In this document: piece by piece, positions 25,407 to 34,468 of the stretch | Layout: each line of letters starts with the position of its first letter | How positions within the stretch are numbered: the stretch's first letter is position 1 | Made by a program: the position numbers and the translations under genes | Source: Lachnospiraceae bacterium MD335 | GTDB lineage: Bacteria; Bacillota; Clostridia; Lachnospirales; Lachnospiraceae | Direction: 5' to 3' | Assembly (NCBI GenBank): GCA_000403335.2 | Contig: KE159629.1 | Span: 453,290 to 516,426, forward strand | DNA length: 63,137 nt | Notes under the pieces: generated by a model | Seen by the model: the letters and a program-made list of their open reading frames with translations, nothing else | The model's database searches: none | Told to the model about the DNA's origin: nothing

Positions 25407-28163
25407 TTATTTCGCCTCATACCAGTCCGAACCCGTGTGCAAATCCGTCTCAAGTTTTACGGCAAGACTGCATGCATTCTGCATTTCTTCCGTAAGTACC
25501 GTCCGTACCGCCTCCACTTCGTCCTGTCTTGTCTCTATCAAAAGTTCATCATGGATTTGTAAAATCAGCTTTGACTTTAATTCCTTTTTGCGAAGTGCGT
25601 CATACACATTCACCATTGCAATCTTGATTATATCCGCCGCTGTTCCTTGTATCGGAGAGTTCATCGCCACGCGCTCACCGAAAGACCGCTGCATAAAATT
25701 CGAAGATTTCAGTTCAGGAACAGGCCGTCTTCTGCCAAACATCGTCTCGCAGTATCCCTTTTCTTTCGCGTCCGATACCAGCTGGTCAAGAAATCCTTTA
25801 ATGTTCGGATACGTCTTGAAATATTCGTCGATATATACTTTCGCCTCCTTAGGCGAAATGCTTAAATCCTGACTCAGTCCAAAAGAGCTGATGCCATAGA
25901 CAATCCCAAAGTTTACTGCTTTCGCATTTCTGCGCTGTAAATCCGTAACCTCCTCAAACGGCGTGTGGAATACCTTTGACGCCGTAATGCGGTGAATGTC
26001 CTCGTCCATCTGATACGCCTCAATCAACTGCGCATCACCCGACATATGCGCCAGCACCCGAAGCTCTATCTGAGAATAATCTGCATCCATGAAAAGACAT
26101 CCCTCCTGCGGAACAAACACCTTTCGTATCCGCCGTCCAAGCTCCATGCGCATCGGAATATTCTGCAAATTCGGCTCCGTGGAGCTGAGTCTTCCTGTCG
26201 CGGTAATTGTCTGATGAAAACTTGTGTGTATTTTGTTGTCTTCATCAATAAACGCCGCAAGTCCGTCCGCATAGGTGGACTTTAACTTGGTAAGCCCTCT
26301 GTATTCCAAAATATCGCTTACAATCGGATACTGCGGCGCCAGCTTCTCCAGCACATCCGCCGCTGTGGAATACCCTGTTTTTGTCTTTTTTCCCTCTGGC
26401 AGCTTCAGCTTCTCAAACAAAATTTCCCCAAGCTGCTTTGGCGAATTAATGTTGAAGGTTTCCCCCGCCGCTTCGTGAATGTTCCTCTCAAGCTCGCCAA
26501 TTCTTCCCATAAGCGCTTCGCCGTATGCTTTCAGCTCCTCGGGCTTTACCAAAATGCCTTCCCGCTCCATATCGTAAAGCACATATGTCAGCGGCATCTC
26601 AAGCTTACGAAACAGCTTTAACATTCCATTTTGTTCTAACGCCTGCGCAAGAATTCCTGCCGCATTTTCAAGAACAAACGTTTCCTGCGCAAGGTGGCGG
26701 ATAAGTCCCCCCTTATCCGTTGCATATGCGTTTGCCATATCGGATTTTCCAAATACCTCGTGCCAGCTTTTTACAACGCCGTTCAAATACTCTCCTGCAA
26801 TATCTGCAATCTCATAGTTATTTTTCAACGGATTGAGCAGATACGCCGCAATTTTACAATCAAAAATATTTTTCGTAAGTATATGTGACGAACGCGTTGT
26901 ATCAGACTGACATACATTCGTCAATAAGCTTTGATAGTCATTTTTTATGTCAAAACAGCCAATCGTCATATGTTCGGCGTCAATCAGCCGCGCAAGCTGC
27001 AATTGAATTTCCTCTTTTGTCAATTCGTTTTCATTTTCTACAAAAAATACTGTTTCCTCTGCTGCTTTACTGTACAGCAGACACCCGAAATGCCCTTTGC
27101 TTCCTCCAAACTGCCAAACCATCTGACCGTTCTTATTTTCACTGAGCGCACCCTCATTCTGTTCGTCAATATCAATAAAACGAATTGCCGCACTGCCGCA
27201 TTTTAACGCCTCCCCGACGACTTCTTCCAGCTCCTGTTTTGTCCTGATTTCAGTTATCTTCGGCTCTTTTTCAATCTGCTTTTGCTGTCCGGCTCCTTGA
27301 TGTTCAAAGCGCGAAAGCATGTTTTTAAACGCCAGTCTTTTAAAAATTTCGTAAGCTTCAGGCGTAAACAAAACGCCAAGCTTCGCTTCTTCATAGGAAA
27401 AATCAATATCCGCATGAATTTCAATCGTCGCAAGCCGCTTGCTCAAATCGGCAAGCGCTCTGTTGTTTGTAAGACTCTCCCGAATGCTCTTTTTGGAAAT
27501 CTCGTCAAGGTGCGCATAAATTTCCTCAATGGAGCCATACGTCGTCATCAGTTCGGTCGCTGTCTTTTCCCCGACCTTCGGCACACCGGGAATATTGTCC
27601 GCCGTATCGCCCATAAGCGCTTTCAGCTCAATAAACTGCACAGGCGTCACCTGATACGCTTTCTCAACATCCGCCGCATAATAATCTTCAATCTCCGTTT
27701 TTCCGCCCTTTGTCTTAGGAATGCGTATCTTTATACGGTCCGAAGCAATTTGGAGCAAATCCCTGTCGCCGGAGACAAGCGAAACCTCCATGCCTTCCTT
27801 CTCGGAACGCTTTGCAATCGTCCCTAAAATATCGTCCGCCTCATATCCTGCCTTCTCCACTGTCTTTATGCCCATCGCCGTAAGTACTTCCTTGAGCACA
27901 GGCACCTGCTCGTGCAGCTCCTGCGGCATTGGCTTTCTTGTCCCTTTATACTCCTTGTACATCTCATGACGGAACGTCGGCTCCTTCACGTCAAAGGCAA
28001 CCGTCAGATATTCCGGTTGTTCCTCATCTAAAATTTTAAATAAAATATTCAAAAAGCCATAGACTGCATTGGTGTGAAGCCCCGCCGAATTAGTCAGCAT
28101 CGGCACACCGTAAAATGCCCTGTTTAAGATACTATGACCGTCTATTAACACAATTTTACTCAT
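25407..28163 (-). CDS. polA: DNA polymerase I
   Basis: The 918-residue repair and primer-removal polymerase. It has an N-terminal 5'-3' exonuclease (about 1-290, YEADDILGTIAKR, SGDRDLLQIA, GDTADNIPGVPKVGEKTA), a middle region (about 305-480) where the 3'-5' exonuclease motifs are only partly kept, and a polymerase domain with motif A DADYSQIELRVLAH, motif B RRNAKAVNFGIVYG and motif C IHDELLIE. Proofreading is probably lost, as in other Firmicutes homologues; I did not verify every exonuclease residue. The 5' end overlaps the zinc-finger gene by 4 nt. Confidence 0.95.
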   Translation of the reverse strand: MSKIVLIDGHSILNRAFYGVPMLTNSAGLHTNAVYGFLNILFKILDEEQPEYLTVAFDVKEPTFRHEMYKEYKGTRKPMPQELHEQVPVLKEVLTAMGIKTVEKAGYEADDILGTIAKRSEKEGMEVSLVSGDRDLLQIASDRIKIRIPKTKGGKTEIEDYYAADVEKAYQVTPVQFIELKALMGDTADNIPGVPKVGEKTATELMTTYGSIEEIYAHLDEISKKSIRESLTNNRALADLSKRLATIEIHADIDFSYEEAKLGVLFTPEAYEIFKRLAFKNMLSRFEHQGAGQQKQIEKEPKITEIRTKQELEEVVGEALKCGSAAIRFIDIDEQNEGALSENKNGQMVWQFGGSKGHFGCLLYSKAAEETVFFVENENELTKEEIQLQLARLIDAEHMTIGCFDIKNDYQSLLTNVCQSDTTRSSHILTKNIFDCKIAAYLLNPLKNNYEIADIAGEYLNGVVKSWHEVFGKSDMANAYATDKGGLIRHLAQETFVLENAAGILAQALEQNGMLKLFRKLEMPLTYVLYDMEREGILVKPEELKAYGEALMGRIGELERNIHEAAGETFNINSPKQLGEILFEKLKLPEGKKTKTGYSTAADVLEKLAPQYPIVSDILEYRGLTKLKSTYADGLAAFIDEDNKIHTSFHQTITATGRLSSTEPNLQNIPMRMELGRRIRKVFVPQEGCLFMDADYSQIELRVLAHMSGDAQLIEAYQMDEDIHRITASKVFHTPFEEVTDLQRRNAKAVNFGIVYGISSFGLSQDLSISPKEAKVYIDEYFKTYPNIKGFLDQLVSDAKEKGYCETMFGRRRPVPELKSSNFMQRSFGERVAMNSPIQGTAADIIKIAMVNVYDALRKKELKSKLILQIHDELLIETRQDEVEAVRTVLTEEMQNACSLAVKLETDLHTGSDWYEAK

Positions 28164-28471
28164 CCTGTTCCTCCCAAAAGAATGATACTCAGCAACATGG
28201 AAGCCAGCATAAAAAGACCTGCTTTAAGCTGTTTTCTGCGCTTAACGCGCAGCATCGTGCGGTTTAACATTTCTTCCAGTTCTTTCTGCACATCAATATC
28301 ATCCGCATTTTCAAGCCTGCTCATACCCTCAGATAAAAGATATTCTATTGTAAGCTCCTCCATGCATTCATTGCAGGAACGCACATGCTCTACAAATTTT
28401 TGCGCCGTATCCCAATCCAGCTCGTCCTTTAAAAACAAATGGATACAACGCTGTGTCTCTTTACAATCCAT
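28160..28471 (-). CDS. Small zinc-finger (zf-HC2-like) membrane-anchored protein
   Basis: Protein of about 103 residues: CKETQRCIHLFLKDELD, then HVRSCNECMEEL, giving the H-x3-C-x2-C anti-sigma zinc-finger pattern. A charged helix (about 60-80) and one C-terminal membrane segment (LFMLASMLLSIILLGG) follow. Such proteins often hold an ECF sigma factor, but none is adjacent; the gene instead heads the polA operon with an ATGA overlap. The start at 28471 has GAGGG five bases upstream; an ATG at 28513 has no site. Confidence 0.7.
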   Translation of the reverse strand: MDCKETQRCIHLFLKDELDWDTAQKFVEHVRSCNECMEELTIEYLLSEGMSRLENADDIDVQKELEEMLNRTMLRVKRRKQLKAGLFMLASMLLSIILLGGTG

Positions 28472-28530
28472 TGATACCCTCTTAACAAACCTTGGAAATC
28501 TTTTTGTTTCCATAATATGTTTACCATTCT

Positions 28531-28559
28531 ATCATACATCAAATTATCGCATTTTTAAA
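28531..28559 (-). promoter_or_regulatory. Likely promoter of the zinc-finger/polA operon
   Basis: TTTAAA (28554-28559), 17-nt spacer, TATGAT (28531-28536), about 60 nt before the chosen start. Confidence 0.5.
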
Positions 28560-28632
28560 GAATAATTGGAGGATTTTTTATAATTTTTCAAAAAATTTCA
28601 CTTTTTTACAGTTTATTGTGTTAATTTTTGTG

Positions 28633-28680
28633 AAAAATGCCACAAATCGGGAGCGCCTGTACTCAGACACTCCCGATTTA
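28633..28680 (-). terminator. Terminator of the 68-residue hypothetical gene
   Basis: Arms AAATCGGGAG/CTCCCGATTT around a 17-nt loop just after the stop. The T-run (ATTTTT) follows only after 7 nt, so it is somewhat atypical. Confidence 0.6.
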
Positions 28681-28685
28681 TGACA

Positions 28686-28892
28686 TTACATCATGCTCTC
28701 GCCGTCACTTACTTTTTGGATCAGCTGCTGCATTTCGTCTTTACTTTTTACTGATTTGCTCTGCGCAATCAGCTGCTCTTTTTCATATTCCGTAAGCTTT
28801 CCATAATTATTTAAGGCTTTCTCGTCCGCCGCAAGACCAAAGGACAGTCCAAGCGGCAGGCTTGCCTGCTGCATTCCATCCGTAAAATCCAT
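28686..28892 (-). CDS. Conserved-looking small hypothetical protein
   Basis: A 68-residue protein of unknown function beginning MDFTDGMQQASLPLGLSFGL and ending in a charged helical part (about 30-64). The start at 28892 follows GGGGGA; the frame can be extended to 28919 but without a site. It is flanked by a terminator hairpin downstream and separated from the sensor-GGDEF gene, so it is likely its own unit. I recall similar short proteins in Lachnospiraceae but cannot assign a family. Confidence 0.6.
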   Translation of the reverse strand: MDFTDGMQQASLPLGLSFGLAADEKALNNYGKLTEYEKEQLIAQSKSVKSKDEMQQLIQKVSDGESMM

Positions 28893-28969
28893 GATAATCC
28901 CCCATTTCTGCCCAGTCAAAAAAGACTGTCCGCCGTTTTATTTTTTGCACTTATGGGGGATTTATTCTG

Positions 28970-30844
28970 TCAATTTTTGTTTTTTTGCTGCTTTCTTGCC
29001 GCTTTAACCCGATACATCTCTTCGTCCGCCGCTCTCATATAATAGTCAAAGCTCTTGCCTGATGCGGGATCTGTGACAATCACGCCAATGCTGACGCGAA
29101 TATCATTCTCTTCCAGCTCCGCCACCACATCTTTTTTAAATTCCTGCGCTTGCTCTTCCCTCTCAATCGGGAAAAAAGCGATAAATTCATCGCCGCCATA
29201 ACGGTAAACATATCCTTCCCTTCTACATCTGTCAAGTAACACCTTTGCGATTTTCTTTAAAATCAGATCTCCTTTTTCATGACCGTATGTATCATTAATC
29301 TGCTTAAAATTATCCGCATCCACGAAGTTAATCGCACATTTCCTGCCGTTTTTGCAATGTCTGCGGTACTCCGGCTCGATCATCTCAGCATACGCGATAC
29401 GGTTATACAGCCCTGTAAGCTGATCCCTGTTGTATATTTCACGCATCTTTTCGTTTGCAATCTGAAGCTGCAGCTTTTTGTAAATATTTTCCAATGTCTT
29501 CGTAATCGTACCGTGAATATCGTAAAAGTACGGATTATCATACAAAAACCTGCCGTTTTTGAGAATACAGAAGCCGACGCATTTCTCCCGGAAATGGACT
29601 GGCGAAAACATATACGCATTCCTGCCCCCGCACGCCTCAAAATACGCCAAAAGCGCTTTAGGGTCCTTCATATCCAAAAGCTGTCCGCCCTCTACCGCAC
29701 GCGCAACCATAAGGTGATCCCAATCGTAACCGTCCGTCACGAAAACGCATTCATCTGCCCCCTCATACAGCCGTTGATCCAAAACAAGCGCATACCCGTC
29801 ACACTCCAGGCTCATAAAATAGTTTGCAATCTGAACGGAAAACGCATCATAATCCTTACTCTTGATAATATCACTCTCAAACTTGGTCAAAAGCTCTTCT
29901 CGCTCAAGCCGTTCCACCTCATAAATCACCTGATTGCGCGCGTACTGCCGATAGTCTAAAAGTCCGCTGTTCGGACATCCGCAGCTCTCGGAAAACACAC
30001 AGCTTGACGGCATAAAATGGTTCATTGGAACATCTTTTTCCGCCCACACATCTGCCAAAATCTCAATGGTCTTGTTTCCGATGTGTTCCCGCATATGGCT
30101 GACCGTCGTAATCTGCGGGTCGAAATAAACCGCTTTATCGAGGTTGTCAAAGCCCGTTATCCGAAAATCCCGCGGTATCTGATATCCGCACTGCTGTGCC
30201 CTGTAACAGAACCCTGCCGCGATATTGTCATTCGCACAGACAAATACATCGGGAAACGTCACTTTTCCCCCTGAAAAACCTGCGGCATACCGTTCAAAAT
30301 ATTGAACACCCGTTTTAAAATCGTAATCACCATACCACACCGGATTTTCTTCCCTTGAAAGCCCGAACCGGTCAAGGCTCTCCTCATAGGATAATACCCT
30401 AAGCTCGTTTTCATAATTATCCTTCGGTCCACCGGCAAAAATAAAGTTACGGCAATGATGTTCTTCGTACAAATGTTCTATCATGTCGGCAATCGGCTTT
30501 TTGTTGTCAATCCCTGCATAATAAAAGCCCTCAATATGATTTCCGATACTCACAACGGGTTTTTTGCTCTGACGTATCATTTCCACCAAACGGTCAAAAA
30601 CGCTTTTGTCGGAAATATTGGTACAATCCATAATAATTCCGTCAAACGTAGATAAATCCGGCAGCGTATAGATATTGTACTCCCCGTGATTGTGGAGCTC
30701 GTCATGGCTCCAGTTTCCATGACAATTGTACTGATACAGGCAAATCTCTTCATCACTCTGCGATATGAATTTCATCATTCCGTCTACCCACGCGTAAGTT
30801 ATCAGTCTTTTCCAGCCATCCGAAAACAGTGCAACCTTTTTCAT
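28970..30844 (-). CDS. Cytoplasmic sensor with LacI-type ligand domain fused to GGDEF cyclase
   Basis: The 624-residue protein has no signal peptide or membrane segment. Residues about 1-290 resemble the periplasmic-binding-protein-like ligand domain of LacI/GalR regulators (HHCRNFIFAGGPKDNYENELR, FVCANDNIAAGF, ITGFDNLDKAV...ITTVSH), without the DNA-binding helix-turn-helix. A middle region (about 310-450) is probably a second sensory module. The C terminus is a GGDEF domain with NRDQLTGLYNRIAY, DADNFKQINDTYGH and YRYGGDEFIAF. The active-site GGDEF is intact; no RxxD inhibitory site is visible. It probably makes cyclic-di-GMP in response to an imported sugar or similar ligand (inference). Confidence 0.85.
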   Translation of the reverse strand: MKKVALFSDGWKRLITYAWVDGMMKFISQSDEEICLYQYNCHGNWSHDELHNHGEYNIYTLPDLSTFDGIIMDCTNISDKSVFDRLVEMIRQSKKPVVSIGNHIEGFYYAGIDNKKPIADMIEHLYEEHHCRNFIFAGGPKDNYENELRVLSYEESLDRFGLSREENPVWYGDYDFKTGVQYFERYAAGFSGGKVTFPDVFVCANDNIAAGFCYRAQQCGYQIPRDFRITGFDNLDKAVYFDPQITTVSHMREHIGNKTIEILADVWAEKDVPMNHFMPSSCVFSESCGCPNSGLLDYRQYARNQVIYEVERLEREELLTKFESDIIKSKDYDAFSVQIANYFMSLECDGYALVLDQRLYEGADECVFVTDGYDWDHLMVARAVEGGQLLDMKDPKALLAYFEACGGRNAYMFSPVHFREKCVGFCILKNGRFLYDNPYFYDIHGTITKTLENIYKKLQLQIANEKMREIYNRDQLTGLYNRIAYAEMIEPEYRRHCKNGRKCAINFVDADNFKQINDTYGHEKGDLILKKIAKVLLDRCRREGYVYRYGGDEFIAFFPIEREEQAQEFKKDVVAELEENDIRVSIGVIVTDPASGKSFDYYMRAADEEMYRVKAARKQQKNKN

Positions 30845-30911
30845 CCCTCAGCCCCCATTCGACGTTCTTCTGCAGTTTGCCGATTGTTATTATTTTATCT
30901 ATATTAAAATT

Positions 30912-30941
30912 ATTATAACCCTATTTTGGATACAGTGACAA
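30912..30941 (-). promoter_or_regulatory. Sigma-A promoter of the sensor-GGDEF gene
   Basis: TTGTCA (30936-30941), 18-nt spacer, TATAAT (30912-30917), about 67 nt before the ATG. Confidence 0.65.
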
Positions 30942-31032
30942 GGGAAATCTGAAAATGATCCGTTCGAACTTTTCAGAGGAACAGCCATTTCCAACACAAC
31001 AAGCATTTTTTGTTACATTTTGCCAATAATCA

Positions 31033-31061
31033 TTGAAAGTATATGCAAAATATGTCATACT
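31033..31061 (+). promoter_or_regulatory. Likely promoter of the cytidylate-kinase-like gene
   Basis: TTGAAA (31033-31038), 17 nt, CATACT (31056-31061), about 43 nt before the start codon. Confidence 0.5.
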
Positions 31062-31104
31062 ATATACAATAACAGAATTTTACAACAGCGAAAGGATGAT
31101 GCAT

Positions 31105-31728
31105 ATGAAACGTTTTGCAGTAACAATTGCGAGAACCTGCGGGAGCGGCGGCACGCCCATCGCTAAGCTTTTATGCGAAGAATACGGCATTTCACTCTAT
31201 GACAAAAAGCTCCTTGCACTTGCGGCACAAAGAAGCGGAATCAACGAAGCCTTGTTTCATCAGGCAGACGAAAGCAACAGCAAAAGCCTGCTCTATAAAA
31301 TATCCAAAAAAGTATACGCCGGAGAAATCATCTCTCCGCACAGTGATGATTACACCCGCGAAGACAATCTCTTTAACTGTCAGGCACAAACACTCAAGGA
31401 GCTTGCCGAAAACGAGTCCCTAATATGCGTCGGACGCGGGGGCGATTATGTCTTAAAGGACTGCCCGAACCTTCTTCGGATTTTTCTGTACGCACCCTTT
31501 GAAGTGTGTGTAAAAAACGAAATGAAACGGCTTGACATTACCGAAAAAGAAGCGCAAAAACACATCAGTCAAACCAATAAAAACCGCCGTGAATATTACC
31601 GCTTTCACACGGGACGCGACTGGGAGAATCCCGCGCACTATGATATATGTCTTGACACTTCCGCTTTTCGCGCATACACGGAATGCGCAAACATTATTAA
31701 AGCATGCATTGACAAACAGTTTCAATAA
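31105..31728 (+). CDS. Cytidylate kinase-like family protein
   Basis: A 207-residue P-loop protein of the Cytidylate_kin2 type. The N terminus is AVTIARTCGSGGTPIAKLL, where the usual Walker A is replaced by a GSGG loop; it continues YDKKLLALAA, CVGRGGDYVL and TNKNRREYYRFHTGRDW. Members are widespread in Clostridia, and their true substrate is mostly untested. The start at 31105 has AAAGGATG six bases upstream. Transcribed alone, with a promoter upstream and a shared terminator downstream. Confidence 0.8.
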   Translation: MKRFAVTIARTCGSGGTPIAKLLCEEYGISLYDKKLLALAAQRSGINEALFHQADESNSKSLLYKISKKVYAGEIISPHSDDYTREDNLFNCQAQTLKELAENESLICVGRGGDYVLKDCPNLLRIFLYAPFEVCVKNEMKRLDITEKEAQKHISQTNKNRREYYRFHTGRDWENPAHYDICLDTSAFRAYTECANIIKACIDKQFQ

Positions 31729-31743
31729 TTTCTTATTATGTAC

Positions 31744-31792
31744 AAAAACAGCGTTGCAGGCTGCCTTATGCCAGTCTTCAACGCTGTTTTTT
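31744..31792. terminator. Bidirectional terminator between convergent genes
   Basis: Arms AAAAACAGCGTTG/CAACGCTGTTTTTT around a ~22-nt loop; the run of T lies downstream on either strand. It serves the cytidylate-kinase-like gene and the MATE gene. Confidence 0.85.
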
Positions 31793-31805
31793 AATTACAT
31801 CGCTT

Positions 31806-33194
31806 TCACCCGTTCAGCTGCGCCCGCAGCTTTTTCATTACATGCAGATATGCCGGTATCAGAAACGCATCCGCAAACAGCCAGGCAAGCGGACTTGCCA
31901 AAATCACGCAGATATATCCGAAGTGCGGCACCAGCAAAAAGCCTGCAATCGCTCTTGCCGCCATCTCCGCCACACCCGCAAGAATCGCAAAGGTAGAAAA
32001 CCCTAACCCCTGTATCATGAACCGAACAATATTGACAAGCGCAAGCGGAATGTACGCCGCAGAATTTACCACCACGAAATAATAAATATATGTAATAATT
32101 TCCTCTGTCGGACTGTCAAGAAATAACAGCGCCATCCGCCTTCCAAAAATCAGCATGAACACAAATGCCGCGACGGCATAAATCACGCCAAGCTTTGTAC
32201 AGTCCTTTAAGCCCCTGTCAACCCTGTCAAGCCTTCCGGCGCCGACATTCTGACCGCCGAAGGTTGCCATTGTCGAGCCCATCGCATCAAACGGACAGCA
32301 TGCCAGCATACTAATTCTGCTCCCCGCAGTCACCGCAGCAACAATTACCTCTCCCATCGAGTTTACCGCCGCCTGCAAAATGACGCTGCCGATTGCCGTA
32401 ATCGAATATTGTAATCCCATCGGCACACCCATCGAGCAAAGCTTCAACGCATGTCTTGCACTGAACCGCCAGTCCTCTTTTTGGAAATTAAGCGACTGAT
32501 ACTTCTTTGCCATATAAAACAGGCAGATTACGCCGGAAATCGCCTGTGAAATCACCGTCGCATATCCCGCTCCGCTCACGCCAAGCGGCGACACCAGCAA
32601 AAGGTCAAGAATTACATTTAATACGGACGAAAAAACCAAAAAAATAACCGGCGTCACGCTGTCCCCTAAGGAACGCAGAATTCCCGACACCAAATTGTAG
32701 AGGAATGCCGCAGGAATGCCCATAAAAATGATAAAAATATAGGCGTACGCCTGATCCAAAATCCCTTCCGGCGTGTCCATTGCAATTAAAATCTGTCTTG
32801 TGAAAATTCCTACAATGACCGTCATTACCGCCGCAAATACAACTGCTACAATTGCACCGTTTGTAATATACTTTTTCAAATTTGAGAAATCCTTTGCGCC
32901 GAACGTCTGTGCCACGGGAATTGCAAAGCCGTTGCAGACGCCGATACAAAAACCCAGTATCATAAAGTTGATAGACCCCGTCGAACCGACTGCCGCAAGC
33001 GCGTCCACGCCAAGCTTTTTGCCGACGATAATCGAATCCACCATATTATACATCTGCTGAAAAATCAGACCGAACAGCAGCGGCAGACCAAACTCCAATA
33101 TCAGCTTCATCGGTTTGCCGTCCGTCATGTCCTTTGTGCCGTTTAAACTCTTAAAAATTTTTGCCCATGAAACCTTGCTTTTTTTCTTATTCAT
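31806..33194 (-). CDS. MATE family efflux transporter
   Basis: Multidrug/toxin exporter with twelve predicted membrane helices, of about 462 residues. Typical segments are PLLFGLIFQQMYNMVDSIIVGKKLG near the N terminus and the pseudo-repeat beginning MGVPMGLQYSITAIGSVILQAAVN. Cation-coupled export is expected from the family; the substrate is unknown. The start at 33194 has GAGGAG six bases upstream; a longer frame to 33221 lacks one. Confidence 0.9.
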   Translation of the reverse strand: MNKKKSKVSWAKIFKSLNGTKDMTDGKPMKLILEFGLPLLFGLIFQQMYNMVDSIIVGKKLGVDALAAVGSTGSINFMILGFCIGVCNGFAIPVAQTFGAKDFSNLKKYITNGAIVAVVFAAVMTVIVGIFTRQILIAMDTPEGILDQAYAYIFIIFMGIPAAFLYNLVSGILRSLGDSVTPVIFLVFSSVLNVILDLLLVSPLGVSGAGYATVISQAISGVICLFYMAKKYQSLNFQKEDWRFSARHALKLCSMGVPMGLQYSITAIGSVILQAAVNSMGEVIVAAVTAGSRISMLACCPFDAMGSTMATFGGQNVGAGRLDRVDRGLKDCTKLGVIYAVAAFVFMLIFGRRMALLFLDSPTEEIITYIYYFVVVNSAAYIPLALVNIVRFMIQGLGFSTFAILAGVAEMAARAIAGFLLVPHFGYICVILASPLAWLFADAFLIPAYLHVMKKLRAQLNG

Positions 33195-33316
33195 AATATA
33201 CTCCTCTGAACCCTTTTTCATAAAACCTTTTTTGTCAAGACTCTATCTTATCACTTATTCAAAAAAAGTCTATAGAAATAATAAAAATTATTTCCATAAT
33301 ATTTTTAAAATAACAC

Positions 33317-33345
33317 TTGCCTAAATTGTCAAAATGTGCTATTAT
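33317..33345 (+). promoter_or_regulatory. Promoter of tRNA-Leu
   Basis: TTGCCT (33317-33322), 17 nt, TATTAT (33340-33345). A small hairpin CTTGTCG/CGACAAG sits between it and the tRNA. Confidence 0.7.
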
Positions 33346-33376
33346 ATTTCTTGTCGTTACGACAAGCGTTGTGAAC

Positions 33377-33459
33377 GCCGGTGTGGCGGAATGGCAGACG
33401 CAGCAGACTCAAAATCTGCCGGGGGCAACCTCGTGCCGGTTCAAGTCCGGCCACCGGCA
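33377..33459 (+). tRNA. tRNA-Leu (CAA anticodon)
   Basis: Class II tRNA of 83 nt. The acceptor stem GCCGGTG pairs with CACCGGC, discriminator A. The anticodon stem GCAGA/TCTGC holds the loop CTCAAAA, anticodon CAA, which reads UUG. A long variable arm (CGGGGGCAACCTCG) and a T arm GCCGG-TTCAAGT-CCGGC complete it. CCA is not encoded. Single tRNA unit with its own promoter and terminator. Confidence 0.97.
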
Positions 33460-33469
33460 TCTAGCCAAA

Positions 33470-33512
33470 AATAATCAGGTTTTTCAAATATGAAAAACCT
33501 GATTATTTTTTT
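33470..33512. terminator. Terminator after tRNA-Leu, shared with nudC
   Basis: Perfect stem with 17-nt arms starting AATAATCAGG and a short loop, followed by seven T on the plus strand; A-run before it serves the minus strand gene nudC. Confidence 0.88.
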
Positions 33513-33515
33513 CCC

Positions 33516-34361
33516 CTATTCCAACCCGTTTTTAAACCGCATAATCATCTCATTTGTCAGGCTAATCCCGTCATATTCCGTTGGAATTTCCTTTGGAGAA
33601 AGCCACTCTCCCAGCGAAAGTTCCTCCTCATCAATACAAATCTGCCCGTTTCCATCTAAATCGCAGTAAAATCCCAACAACAGCGTATCCGAAAAAGACC
33701 ACGGCTGACTTTTATAGTAACGCACATTTTTTACATGAACACCCGTTTCTTCCAAAACCTCGCGCCGGACCGTATCCTCCGCCGTCTCGCCAATCTCCGT
33801 AAAACCGGCAATCAGCGCATATTTTTTATATTCACGCCCCGCATATTTCGTCATCAGAATTTTATTTTGCGCGCGGTCAATCACCCCCACAATCACCGCA
33901 GGAGAAATCTTTGGATACTGCATGGCATTGCATTTTGGACAACGCATCATACGCTCCCGTTTGTCATGCAAAAGCTTTGATCCACAAGCGCCGCAGTATT
34001 TCACCGACGCATACCAGTTTGCAAGCTGACACGCCGTAATCCCCGCAAACGCCATGTAATCTGGTCCTTTTGTGCGAAACATATTCTGTTGACTGTAACC
34101 ATAGTCGTTTTGTAAACCATCAGAAACTTTATCCGTGTCACCGAGAAAGAATTTTTGCATTTTCCCACTTATGTCAATTTGGAACAGGTATATGTAAGCC
34201 ATTTCTGCATCAACTTCTTCAAAACGCGGAAATGCAATTATATCACTTTCTTTCCTCGCAAGCACACTGCGCCCTTTTGCAAAGATTATGTAATCTCCCA
34301 CTGCCGGACTCTGTTCTCTGTATTCATTGTGATAAATTCCGGTTTTTAACTCCTGTATCAC
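33516..34361 (-). CDS. nudC: NAD+ diphosphatase NudC (also NAD-cap decapping enzyme family)
   Basis: Nudix hydrolase of 281 residues. It has a zinc ribbon CGACGSK...CPKC in the middle, the Nudix box GFTEIGETAEDTVRREVLEETGV, and the NudC-specific SQPWSF element directly after. The family splits NAD(H) into NMN and AMP and can remove NAD caps from RNA. It starts with GTG. It lies 107 nt downstream of the AICAR formyltransferase and may be read with it. Confidence 0.92.
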   Translation of the reverse strand: MIQELKTGIYHNEYREQSPAVGDYIIFAKGRSVLARKESDIIAFPRFEEVDAEMAYIYLFQIDISGKMQKFFLGDTDKVSDGLQNDYGYSQQNMFRTKGPDYMAFAGITACQLANWYASVKYCGACGSKLLHDKRERMMRCPKCNAMQYPKISPAVIVGVIDRAQNKILMTKYAGREYKKYALIAGFTEIGETAEDTVRREVLEETGVHVKNVRYYKSQPWSFSDTLLLGFYCDLDGNGQICIDEEELSLGEWLSPKEIPTEYDGISLTNEMIMRFKNGLE

Positions 34362-34468
34362 GCCTTTGCCACCTCAGCTTTGCTATATTTTTCACATTTT
34401 TACCAAGGATAAGACGCACCGACTTTTCATCGCCAATGCGTCTGTCAACTCTCGATAAAATTCCCTGA

